A DNA stretch of 64,000 bases. Origin: Bacteroidota bacterium (GTDB taxonomy: Bacteria; Bacteroidota; Bacteroidia; Chitinophagales; Chitinophagaceae). The notes under the pieces are model-generated. The model saw only the letters and a list, made by a program, of their open reading frames with translations, had not been told where the DNA came from and searched no databases. Shown here piece after piece: positions 44,645-52,914 of the stretch. Positions within the stretch are counted from its first letter, which is position 1. Every line of letters begins with the position of its first letter. The translations under genes and the position numbers were made by a program. The DNA lies in the NCBI GenBank assembly GCA_018267705.1, contig JAFDXX010000016.1:1-64000 (forward strand), written 5' to 3'.

Positions 44645-44671
44645 ATTTATAACCAACTGAAAAGATATACG

Positions 44672-45187
44672 ATGACTGAAACAATAAAAGAAAGGAAATG
44701 GTTTGCTATTTATACCAAGCCACGCTGGGAGAAAAAAATTGATAGCGTATTAATAAGAAAAGGAGTGAAAAGTTGGTGCCCCTTACAAAAAATAGAAAGA
44801 CAATGGACTGATAGAAAAAAAATTATTGAAGAACCATTATTCAAATCTTATGTGTTTGTATATATTAATGAAGAAGAACGTTTAAAAGTATTAACTACCG
44901 ATGGTGTTTTAAATTTTGTTCATTATATAGGTAAGCCTGCAATTATTAGAAATGAAGAAGTTGAAATGATTAAAAAATACTTATCTGAAGAAGATGCAAA
45001 AATTGAAATTATTTCAACAGATGGTTTTAGAGAAAATACCAAAGTAAAAATAACTCATGGTGTATTTATGGATAATGAAGGTACGGTATTAAGAGGTGGT
45101 AAGAAAAAAGTATATGTTCAATTACAATCACTTGGGCAAGTTATGGTGGTAGAATTTCCTGCCGAGTATTTAATATCAATTAAATAA
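44672..45187 (+). CDS. UpxY-type NusG-paralogue transcription antiterminator
   Basis: This 171-residue protein is a specialised NusG paralogue that modifies RNA polymerase to read through a long capsule or exopolysaccharide operon. The NGN domain begins WFAIYTKPRWEKKIDSVL and includes EPLFKSYVFVYI; the KOW domain contains VKITHGVFMDNEGTVLRGG near residue 130. It lies inside the polysaccharide locus after the export genes, as in Bacteroides capsule loci. A GC-rich leader lies directly upstream. No UpxZ partner was seen. Confidence 0.9.
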   Translation: MTETIKERKWFAIYTKPRWEKKIDSVLIRKGVKSWCPLQKIERQWTDRKKIIEEPLFKSYVFVYINEEERLKVLTTDGVLNFVHYIGKPAIIRNEEVEMIKKYLSEEDAKIEIISTDGFRENTKVKITHGVFMDNEGTVLRGGKKKVYVQLQSLGQVMVVEFPAEYLISIK

Positions 45188-45360
45188 ATACTTTATATTA
45201 TTAATTTTCTGTTTTTATTAAAAAAATATGCTTTTTGTAAACAACAAAATATTAAATGTTTTATGCATATCCTGTATAGGCAAAAACCATTTGTTTTTTA
45301 ATTTACAAAATCAACGAACAAAAAAATGATAGCTTTATTTAAAAAATAGTTACACAATTA

Positions 45361-46206
45361 ATGCATACAAAACAAAAAACAATTATAGAATCAAGTAGTA
45401 GAATTAATGTATTTGATTTTAAAGAACTAATACGCTATAAAGATTTACTATACTTTATGGTGTTAAGAGATGTTACTGTTTTATATAAACAAACTGTTTT
45501 AGGTTTTGCTTGGGCAATTATAAGTCCCTTATTTCAAATAGTTGTATTTAGTGTAATTTTTGGAAGCTTAGTTGGTGTAAAACCAGATATTGGAGGAATG
45601 CCATATGCTTTATTTTCTTGCTTAGCAGTTATTCCGTGGACATATTTTTCAAACTCACTAAATGCTGCGGGTAGTAGTTTAATTAATGCCAATGCTATAC
45701 TTACCAAAGTATATTTTCCCAGAATAATTTTTCCGTTGGTACCTGTATTTTCTAAATTGGTAGATTTATCAATATCCTTAATTATTGTGGTAGGCTTACT
45801 ATTCTATTTTAAATACCAACCGGGTTCCAATCTTATATTTATTATTATTCCATTAATATTATTAATGATAACAGCAATGGGCTTTGGATTTTGGTTTGCT
45901 GCATTAAGTATTCAATATCGCGATTTTAAATTTGCACTTACATTTATGTTACCATTATTAATGTATGTTGCACCTGTTGCGTTTCCTGCTTCAATTATAT
46001 TCAACAAATTTGGCATTCATGCATATCATGCATATTGTGCTTATCCAATGGTTGGCGTAATAGAAGGTTTTAGAGCAAGCTTCGCAATTGATAAAGCTTT
46101 GCCTTTTGATGCCGTTGGAATAAGTTTTATAAGTGCTTCTTTAATTTGTTTAACCGGATTATGGTACTTCAAAAAAATGGAAAAATATTTTGCCGATATA
46201 GCTTAA
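45361..46206 (+). CDS. ABC-type polysaccharide export permease (Wzm-like)
   Basis: This ABC-2 type permease carries lipid-linked O-antigen or capsule chains across the inner membrane together with Wzt. It has six hydrophobic segments, with the diagnostic YKQTVLGFAWAIISPLFQIVV near residue 40 and the C-terminal FKKMEKYFADIA. The 281 residues are normal. Its ATPase partner is encoded at 50203, about 4 kb downstream, with the sugar-synthesis genes between. The 173-nt upstream gap is AT-rich and holds only a weak A/T hairpin near 45282-45298. Confidence 0.93.
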   Translation: MHTKQKTIIESSSRINVFDFKELIRYKDLLYFMVLRDVTVLYKQTVLGFAWAIISPLFQIVVFSVIFGSLVGVKPDIGGMPYALFSCLAVIPWTYFSNSLNAAGSSLINANAILTKVYFPRIIFPLVPVFSKLVDLSISLIIVVGLLFYFKYQPGSNLIFIIIPLILLMITAMGFGFWFAALSIQYRDFKFALTFMLPLLMYVAPVAFPASIIFNKFGIHAYHAYCAYPMVGVIEGFRASFAIDKALPFDAVGISFISASLICLTGLWYFKKMEKYFADIA

Positions 46207-46233
46207 ATATAACAACTATAATAAATTTTATTC

Positions 46234-47112
46234 ATGCAAACTCAATACACAAAACCTAAAGTAATAGCAGAAATTGGTTGCAACCACATGGGCAATTTTG
46301 AAATTGCCAAAGAACTTATTTTTCTGGCAAAAGGCTGCGGAGCAGATTATGCTAAATTTCAAAAAAGAAATAATAAAGCATTATTAACCGAAGAGCAATA
46401 TAATGCACCGCATCCTGTACCTTATAACTCTTATGGAGCCACTTATGGAGCTCACCGAGAATTTTTAGAATTTACAAAAGAACAACATGCTGAGTTAAAA
46501 GCCTATGCAGAATCTATTAATATTCAATACACAACTTCTGTTTGGGATGTTATTTCTGCACAAGAAATTATTGAACTAAATCCGCACTTTATAAAAGTAC
46601 CATCTGCATGTAACAATAATTTTGAATTATTAAAAATGCTGAGAGATGAATACAAAGGAGATGTGCATGTTTCTTTTGGAATGACTACACAAGCAGAAGA
46701 AGATACAGTTGTAGAATTTTTTGAACAAAAAAATAATGCTAAAAATCGGTTGGTAATTTATAGTTGCACTTCGGGTTATCCTGTTCCATTTAAAGATGTT
46801 TGTTTAATGGAAATTGTTCGCCTAAAACAAAAGTTTGATACACGTGTAAAAGAAGTTGGTTTCTCAGGTCATCATTTAGGTATTGCAATTGATTTAGTTG
46901 CTTACACGCTTGGTGCTACTTGGATTGAAAGGCATTTTACAAAAGATAGAACGTGGAAAGGAACAGACCATGCTGCATCTTTAGAAATGCCGGGCCTACA
47001 AAAATTGGTTAGAGATTTACAACATAGCTTTGATGCACTACATTATAAAAACACAGAAATTTTAACCATTGAAGCAGAGCAACGCAACAAGTTAAAGTAT
47101 AGAAAAGTTTAA
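46234..47112 (+). CDS. neuB: NeuB-family nonulosonic-acid synthase lacking the SAF domain
   Basis: This enzyme condenses a hexosamine or hexose with phosphoenolpyruvate to make a sialic-acid-like nonulosonic acid. The TIM-barrel starts KVIAEIGCNHMGNFEIAKELI, with substrate residues in DYAKFQKRNN and GFSGHHLGIAIDL; GATWIERHFTKDRTWKGTDH matches the family. The 292 residues stop after the barrel, and the C-terminal SAF (antifreeze-like) domain of typical 340-residue NeuB is missing. Only 9 nt separate it from neuA, so no remnant exists. The exact product is unknown. Confidence 0.88.
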   Translation: MQTQYTKPKVIAEIGCNHMGNFEIAKELIFLAKGCGADYAKFQKRNNKALLTEEQYNAPHPVPYNSYGATYGAHREFLEFTKEQHAELKAYAESINIQYTTSVWDVISAQEIIELNPHFIKVPSACNNNFELLKMLRDEYKGDVHVSFGMTTQAEEDTVVEFFEQKNNAKNRLVIYSCTSGYPVPFKDVCLMEIVRLKQKFDTRVKEVGFSGHHLGIAIDLVAYTLGATWIERHFTKDRTWKGTDHAASLEMPGLQKLVRDLQHSFDALHYKNTEILTIEAEQRNKLKYRKV

Positions 47113-47121
47113 TATATTAAT

Positions 47122-47844
47122 TTGAAAATTTTAGCAATCATACCTGCACGTGGCGGCAGCAAAGGTTTACCGGGAAAAAATGTTAGGCCATTACTCAATC
47201 ATCCTTTAATTGCATACAGCATATTAGCTGCAAAACAATCTTCTTTAATAACAAGAACCATTGTTACTACCGATGATGAAAAAATTGCAAGCGTAGCAAA
47301 ACAATATGGAGCAGAAGTTCCTTTTATACGCCCTGCAGAATATGCACAAGATTTAAGTACAGATTTTGAAACCTTTACACACGCATTAAATTGGTTAGAA
47401 GAAAATGAAAATTATGTACCCGATTATTTAGTGCAGTTAAGGCCTACATCTCCTGTACGTTTAAGCGGAATGATTGATGAATGTATCACCAAGGTATTAA
47501 ATTATCCTAATGCACATTCATTACGCATTGTAACAGAAGCACCTGTTACACCTTATAAAATGTGGCAAATAAAAGATGAACATCAACCTATGAAACCTTT
47601 ACTTACTGTAGATGGAATAGATGAACCTTATAATATGCCACGACAACAACTACCAAAAGTATATTGGCAAATAGGTACGTTAGATGTAATAAAAACATCG
47701 GTTATTACTCATGATAAAAAAATGAGTGGACAAAATATTCTACCACATATTGTACCTAATTATCTTGCGGTTGATATTGATGATATATCAAGTTTTGATA
47801 AAGCTGCTGCTGTAATTCAACAATACAATTGCATAAAATTTTAA
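47122..47844 (+). CDS. neuA: CMP-nonulosonic-acid (acylneuraminate) cytidylyltransferase, TTG start
   Basis: This enzyme activates a nonulosonic acid with CTP for transfer to glycans. The nucleotide-binding motif IPARGGSKGLPGKNVRPL (residues 7-24) and the central LRPTSPVR motif are diagnostic. No ATG lies near the N-terminus, and the TTG at 47122 places the conserved IPARGGS motif correctly. It follows neuB by 9 nt and precedes a Gfo/Idh gene by 2 nt. Confidence 0.92.
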   Translation: MKILAIIPARGGSKGLPGKNVRPLLNHPLIAYSILAAKQSSLITRTIVTTDDEKIASVAKQYGAEVPFIRPAEYAQDLSTDFETFTHALNWLEENENYVPDYLVQLRPTSPVRLSGMIDECITKVLNYPNAHSLRIVTEAPVTPYKMWQIKDEHQPMKPLLTVDGIDEPYNMPRQQLPKVYWQIGTLDVIKTSVITHDKKMSGQNILPHIVPNYLAVDIDDISSFDKAAAVIQQYNCIKF

Positions 47845-47846
47845 TA

Positions 47847-48812
47847 GTGAAAGAAAAAAATATTTTAGTAATTGGTGCAGGCTCAATAGGCGAGAGGCAT
47901 ATTAGAAACCTTTGGCAACAAGGTTTTCATAATATTATAGTTTATCGCCAACGCAATATTCCTTTTAGAGATATTGCCAATGCAAAAGTTACCGTTATTA
48001 CAGAATGGAGTACTTTACTGCAGTTAAATATTTTTGCAGCAATAATATGCACACCAACATCTCAACATTTATCACAAACATATAGTTGCATAGAAAATGG
48101 CTGGCATGTATTGGTTGAAAAGCCTTTATCGCATCAACTATTCAATATAGAACCTTTTATTTCACTTATTAAAGAAAAAAATACTTTGTTGCAAATAGGT
48201 TATATGCTGCATTATCATCCTTTATTGCAACAAGCAAAAAAAATAATTGAAAATGGAACTTACGGAAAGCTGATAAATATTCAAACATATTGGGGAGAGT
48301 ATTTACCCGATTGGCATCCGTGGGAAGATTACAGAGAATCGTATGCAGCAAAAACTGAATTAGGCGGCGGCCCTGCATTAACATTAAGCCACGATATTGA
48401 TATAGCTAATTGGTTATGCAATGCAAATATTAAATTAGTACAACCATTAAAAAATTATGCTTCATTATTAAAGGTAGAAACTGAAAGCTTATTTGATGTT
48501 AATATTGCTTATGAAAATAATGTAACGGCTCATATACATGTAAATTTTTGTCAACGTAAAGCACAACGTTGGTATAAAATAATTACAAGTGATGCTGTTA
48601 TAGATATTGATTATTATGCAAACACATTAATAATAAATGATGGGGCAAATACAAAAAAAGAAATAGTTGTTGAAGGGTTTGATAGAAACAACTTGTTTAT
48701 TGCACAACAAAATGATTTTTTTGACAGAATTAGCCTGAACAATCATTTTTCATTTTCTAAACAGCAGTTAGTAAACGCATATAGTATCACAAAAATTTGT
48801 ACTCATGAATAA
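47847..48812 (+). CDS. Gfo/Idh/MocA-family oxidoreductase of the nonulosonic-acid module
   Basis: This NAD(P)-dependent sugar oxidoreductase has an N-terminal Rossmann fold (VIGAGSIGERHIRNL) and the conserved EKP motif in VEKPLSHQL near residue 97. I choose the GTG at 47847, 2 nt after neuA; the frame is open from a TTG at 47829 overlapping neuA. Its substrate is not clear. It lies between neuA and an SDR gene and is probably involved in modifying the nonulosonic acid or its precursor. Confidence 0.82.
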   Translation: MKEKNILVIGAGSIGERHIRNLWQQGFHNIIVYRQRNIPFRDIANAKVTVITEWSTLLQLNIFAAIICTPTSQHLSQTYSCIENGWHVLVEKPLSHQLFNIEPFISLIKEKNTLLQIGYMLHYHPLLQQAKKIIENGTYGKLINIQTYWGEYLPDWHPWEDYRESYAAKTELGGGPALTLSHDIDIANWLCNANIKLVQPLKNYASLLKVETESLFDVNIAYENNVTAHIHVNFCQRKAQRWYKIITSDAVIDIDYYANTLIINDGANTKKEIVVEGFDRNNLFIAQQNDFFDRISLNNHFSFSKQQLVNAYSITKICTHE

Positions 48813-49626
48813 TCACCCTGTTTCGGTAAAAAATAAAGTCATATTACTTACCGGAGCTTTCGGTTTAATTGGCAAACAAATAAGTAAAGCATTTTTACAA
48901 CAAGGAGCTAAAGTTGTTTTAGCCGATGTAAATATTGCTGCAATCCCTTCTATTGAAAAAGAGTTTAGCAATTACGGAAAAGAAAATTTTATTGCAATTG
49001 AATTAGATATTACTAATGAAGAGAGTGTTGCAAATGCAGTTGCAGCAACGGTTGCAACATTTGGCAAATTAGATGTATTAATAAACAATGCAGCCATTGA
49101 TGCCAAATTTGATAAAAGCGGAATGAGTAAAGTAAACCAAAGTAGATTTGAAAACTATCCTATTGATTTACTTAGAAAATCTGTTGAAGTAAATTTAACC
49201 GGCACTGTAATTATGACGCAAGCTGCTTGCAAACAAATGTTGCAACAAGGTTTTGGAAACATTATTAATGTAGCTTCTACTTATTCCATTGTTTCACCCA
49301 ATCAAAACTTATACGATTTTGGTGAAGGCATAAAAAATTTTAAACCAATAGATTATATCGCATCTAAATCATTCATTCCCAATTTTACACGATACATTGC
49401 TACATTCTATTCAAAAAATAATATACGTTGCAATGCCATTGTGCCACATGGAATTTTAAATGATCACGATGAATCTTTTTTACATAACTTTTCTAAAATG
49501 AGCCCATTGGGCAGAATGTGTAACCGCGAGGAATTAGATGCTCCATTTTTATTGCTTGCATCTGATGGAAGTAGTTACATGACAGGTTCTGTTTTAATGG
49601 TTGATGGAGGATGGACAGCATGGTAA
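48805..49626 (+). CDS. short-chain dehydrogenase/reductase, PtmA-like
   Basis: This SDR has the cofactor motif TGAFGLIGKQ near residue 16, the NNAA motif (VLINNAAIDAKFD), the catalytic serine region NVASTYS, and the YIASK tyrosine-lysine pair. The overall look resembles flagellin-modification SDRs of the PtmA type found in legionaminic-acid gene sets, though this is a recollection and not a search result. It overlaps the Gfo/Idh gene by 8 nt and the phosphatase gene by a few bases, so translation is coupled. Confidence 0.85.
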   Translation: MNNHPVSVKNKVILLTGAFGLIGKQISKAFLQQGAKVVLADVNIAAIPSIEKEFSNYGKENFIAIELDITNEESVANAVAATVATFGKLDVLINNAAIDAKFDKSGMSKVNQSRFENYPIDLLRKSVEVNLTGTVIMTQAACKQMLQQGFGNIINVASTYSIVSPNQNLYDFGEGIKNFKPIDYIASKSFIPNFTRYIATFYSKNNIRCNAIVPHGILNDHDESFLHNFSKMSPLGRMCNREELDAPFLLLASDGSSYMTGSVLMVDGGWTAW

Positions 49627-50102
49627 AAATAAAATTATTCTTAACAGATGTGGATGGCGTATTAACCGATGCCGGAATGTATTACACAGAAAGTGGTGAT
49701 GAATTTAAAAAATTCAATACACACGATGGAATGGGTTTAATGCTATTAAAAGAACGTGGGATTAAACGTGGAATTATTACAACAGAGAATACAAAAATTG
49801 TAGAGAGAAGAGCTGCAAAATTAAAAATGGATTATTTATATCAAGGAAAAAGAGATGGTGGTAAACTAAATGCAGCATTAGAAATTTGCGAAAAAGAAAA
49901 TATAAGCATAAAGGAAGTTGCTTATATTGGTGATGATATAAATTGTATAGAACTATTACAGGCCGTGGGTTTAGCAGCTTGCCCTGCTAATGCCTTGGCA
50001 AAAGTAAAAGCTATAAAAGGAATTATTCAATTAGAAAAAAAAGGAGGAGATGGGGCTGTGCGAGAATTTATTGATATGATTCTTGAAAAAAATTTAGTAT
50101 AA
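49620..50102 (+). CDS. KdsC-like HAD phosphatase, possible nonulosonate-9-phosphate phosphatase
   Basis: This 160-residue HAD phosphatase lacks a cap domain, like KdsC. Catalytic motif I is FLTDVDGVLTDAG, motif II lies in GIITTENTKIV, and the C-terminal GDDINCIELL provides the metal-binding acidic residues. It resembles the KDN-9-phosphate phosphatase of Bacteroides more than general KdsC, which fits the neighbouring neuB and neuA. The ATG at 49620 overlaps the SDR stop by 7 nt; an in-frame ATG at 49611 is an alternative start. Confidence 0.85.
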   Translation: MVKIKLFLTDVDGVLTDAGMYYTESGDEFKKFNTHDGMGLMLLKERGIKRGIITTENTKIVERRAAKLKMDYLYQGKRDGGKLNAALEICEKENISIKEVAYIGDDINCIELLQAVGLAACPANALAKVKAIKGIIQLEKKGGDGAVREFIDMILEKNLV

Positions 50103-50202
50103 AAAACATTGAGTTTAATACTAAAGAAAAATAAATTGACTGAACTAGTTTGTTTTAATTCTTCAATTATTATTCCTTCAAAAAAAAATACTAATAACTT
50201 TA

Positions 50203-51477
50203 ATGAACAACACCGTTATAAAAGTTGAAGGATTAGGTAAAGCGTATCGTATTGGTTTAAAAGAACAAAAAAGTGAAACTTTATTTGGAGCCATTCTTAA
50301 TACAATAAAAAAACCTTTTACCAATTTTAAAAACATTACCAATCTTCGAAAGTTTGGAAACATAAATGCTGAAGATGTTTTTTGGGCTAACCGAAATATT
50401 TCATTTCAGGTAAACGAAGGTGAAGTATTGGGTATAATTGGTAAAAATGGTGCAGGAAAAAGTACACTCTTAAAACTTCTATCACGCATTACACAACCAA
50501 CAGAAGGCAGAATAGAAATTACCGGAAAAGTTGCCAGTTTATTGGAAGTAGGTACAGGCTTTAATCCTGATTTAAGTGGAAAAGAAAATATATATTTAAA
50601 CGGAACAATACTTGGATTAACTAAAAAAGAAATTGACGAACGCTACAATGAAATAGTTGATTTTTCTGGCATTGAGCAATTTATGGAAACACCTGTAAAA
50701 CGCTACAGCAGCGGAATGAAAGTGAGATTAGCATTTGCAGTTGCTGCACATTTAGATCCGGAAATTTTAATTATAGATGAAGTGTTGGCTGTTGGAGATG
50801 CAGAATTCCAAAGTAAATGTTTAGGTAAAATGCAATCGGTTGCCAGTAAAGAAGGTAGAACAGTTTTATTTGTAAGTCATGATATGGCTGCCATTAAAAA
50901 TTTGTGTACAAGAGCATTGCTATTACAAAAAGGAACCATTGTAAAAGAAGGAAAACCTACTGATGTGGTTGATTATTATTTAACGAATAGCAACACCTTA
51001 AATTCTACTGATAATTCAATCAATACATCATTAAGAACAGGTAACGGAAAATTTATTTTGCAAGGAATTAATTTTTTGAATAATAAGAACGAAGAACTTA
51101 CTATTCTTGAAAGTGGAATGGATTTATATATTAAAATATTTTATAAATGTATAGAAAAGCCCATCAACCCTGTAATAAATATTATTGTAAGAAACAGTTT
51201 GCAACATGAGGTAATGAATTTGCTTACACGCATTGCCTATTATGGTGTAATGAAATTAAATAGTGAAGGTTCTGTAACTTGTCATATTCCTAAATTGCCT
51301 TTAATGCCCGGCAGATATAGCATTGATATTTTATTAAAATACGATTTTGAAATGACAGATAAAATTGAAGATGCCATAAGCATTGATGTTGAAAAAGGAG
51401 ACTTTTTTGGTACAGGAAAAATTATCGATTCAATGCGAAATGGTTTATTGGTTTATCATACATGGCATATTGATTAA
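50203..51477 (+). CDS. ABC-type polysaccharide export ATPase (Wzt-like) with C-terminal sugar-binding domain
   Basis: This ATPase energises export by the Wzm permease. Walker A is GKNGAGKST near residue 88, the signature YSSGMKVRLAFA near residue 168, and Walker B ILIIDEVLAVGD near residue 188. Residues about 275-424 form a C-terminal domain like that of Wzt, which recognises the non-reducing end of the finished chain. This domain points to a modified chain end. The gene lies 100 nt after the phosphatase gene. Confidence 0.93.
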   Translation: MNNTVIKVEGLGKAYRIGLKEQKSETLFGAILNTIKKPFTNFKNITNLRKFGNINAEDVFWANRNISFQVNEGEVLGIIGKNGAGKSTLLKLLSRITQPTEGRIEITGKVASLLEVGTGFNPDLSGKENIYLNGTILGLTKKEIDERYNEIVDFSGIEQFMETPVKRYSSGMKVRLAFAVAAHLDPEILIIDEVLAVGDAEFQSKCLGKMQSVASKEGRTVLFVSHDMAAIKNLCTRALLLQKGTIVKEGKPTDVVDYYLTNSNTLNSTDNSINTSLRTGNGKFILQGINFLNNKNEELTILESGMDLYIKIFYKCIEKPINPVINIIVRNSLQHEVMNLLTRIAYYGVMKLNSEGSVTCHIPKLPLMPGRYSIDILLKYDFEMTDKIEDAISIDVEKGDFFGTGKIIDSMRNGLLVYHTWHID

Positions 51478-51507
51478 TTGCTTATTAAAATTTATTGATC
51501 ATATTTA

Positions 51508-52914
51508 ATGAAGAAAAGAGTAGCTGTTACTATTAGTTTTAGTTTTTCTATTCGTTATTTAATTCGTACGGGAATGATTGATGCAATGCGTGAATTTTGT
51601 GAACCCGTAATTTGTATTTTTTGGCATCAACCCGATTTAATAGAAGAGCTTAGCTGCAAAGGCTTTGAAGTACATGTTATTCCTGAATCTAAACGTGGCT
51701 TGCTATATACAGATACTCGTTTAAAATTAGATTATTGGTTCCGTTTGTATAAATTAAAAAGCCCAACTTACAAAGTAGAACCACGTTATATAGAAAAATT
51801 TAAACCTTTTAAAAAAGTTATTATTGCTAGGTTGAGAGAGTATTATAACAATATTCTTTTCACCTTTACAAATTATAAAAATAATTTATTAAAAAAAGAT
51901 GAACAATATTTAATTACCGATACCAATTATAATGAAATGCTTTGTTTGGTTAAAGAATTAAATATTGATACTGTATTTACTGTAACTCCTTTTCATGCAC
52001 AAGAAGAAATTTTTTTACGTGCCGCTAATGCTTCAGGTAAACAAATGATAACTTCTATTCTTTCATTTGATAATGTAATTAAACGAGGTTGGCTTACCGT
52101 TAATTACAGTTGTTACATGGTTTGGAATAAATACAATGCCAATGAGGTAAAAAGAATTTATACAGAAGCAATGGCATTCAACAATAATAATGTGCATATT
52201 GTTGGTGCTCCACAATTCGATTTTTATCATCAACCTCAATATATCATGCCACGAAAAGAGTGGTTGCAGCTGGTAGGTTTGCCAGATAATGTTGATAGAA
52301 AAATAATTTTATTTGCAGGTGGCCCTGTGTCTTTATTTCCACAAGAACCTCAATTTTTACAGCATATTGATGATGCAATTAGCGAAGGCCTTATTGAAGG
52401 CAATCCAATTATTTTATTTCGATGCCATCCAATAGATAGAGTAGAAAGATGGAAACAAGCTATTAAAAATCCTAAAAATATTTATTTTGATTCATCTTGG
52501 AATGGAACAACAAAATTGACTTATGCAAATGTTACAGATACAGATATAGCAAAACTTTGTTCAACATTATATTATACTGATGTGCATGTAAACACAAGCT
52601 CTACAATGACGGTTGATGGAAGTGCATATAAAAAACCACAAATTGGTCCGGGTTATGATGAAGTTTATCCGCATAGCCGTTATCCAATTATTACTTATTA
52701 TTATCAGGAATATTATTTACCTATTATGCAAACCAATGGCTTAAGTGTGGCAATGAATAGAAAAGAACTCATTAATTATGTGAACGATGCATTGAAACAC
52801 CCTGAAAATTATATTCAAAAATGTAGAGATATTGTATTAGCTATAACAACTTATGATGATGGGAAAAATAAAGAACGTGTACTAAATGTTTTAAAAGAAG
52901 AGTTAACTAAATGA
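51508..52914 (+). CDS. putative GT-B-like glycosyltransferase, family not recognised
   Basis: I do not recognise the family of this 468-residue protein. Its layout resembles GT-B enzymes such as CDP-glycerol- or Kdo-type transferases: an N-terminal half with a Rossmann-like opening (KRVAVTISFSFSIRYLIRTG), a mid region with VWNKYNANEVKRIY, and a C-terminal half with FRCHPIDRVERWK and the segment DVHVNTSSTMTVDGSAYKKP near residue 365, typical of donor-binding sites. It overlaps the following GT4 gene by 4 nt. Confidence 0.6.
   Translation: MKKRVAVTISFSFSIRYLIRTGMIDAMREFCEPVICIFWHQPDLIEELSCKGFEVHVIPESKRGLLYTDTRLKLDYWFRLYKLKSPTYKVEPRYIEKFKPFKKVIIARLREYYNNILFTFTNYKNNLLKKDEQYLITDTNYNEMLCLVKELNIDTVFTVTPFHAQEEIFLRAANASGKQMITSILSFDNVIKRGWLTVNYSCYMVWNKYNANEVKRIYTEAMAFNNNNVHIVGAPQFDFYHQPQYIMPRKEWLQLVGLPDNVDRKIILFAGGPVSLFPQEPQFLQHIDDAISEGLIEGNPIILFRCHPIDRVERWKQAIKNPKNIYFDSSWNGTTKLTYANVTDTDIAKLCSTLYYTDVHVNTSSTMTVDGSAYKKPQIGPGYDEVYPHSRYPIITYYYQEYYLPIMQTNGLSVAMNRKELINYVNDALKHPENYIQKCRDIVLAITTYDDGKNKERVLNVLKEELTK

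Noticed and set aside
45327..45350. A 7-codon upstream frame (MIALFKK) before the Wzm gene.
   Set aside because: Too short, no amino-acid bias and no associated hairpin; likely chance.
47113..47121. Possible frameshifted SAF domain after neuB.
   Set aside because: Only 9 nt separate neuB from neuA and all frames lack SAF-like sequence, so the short NeuB is not a frameshift product.
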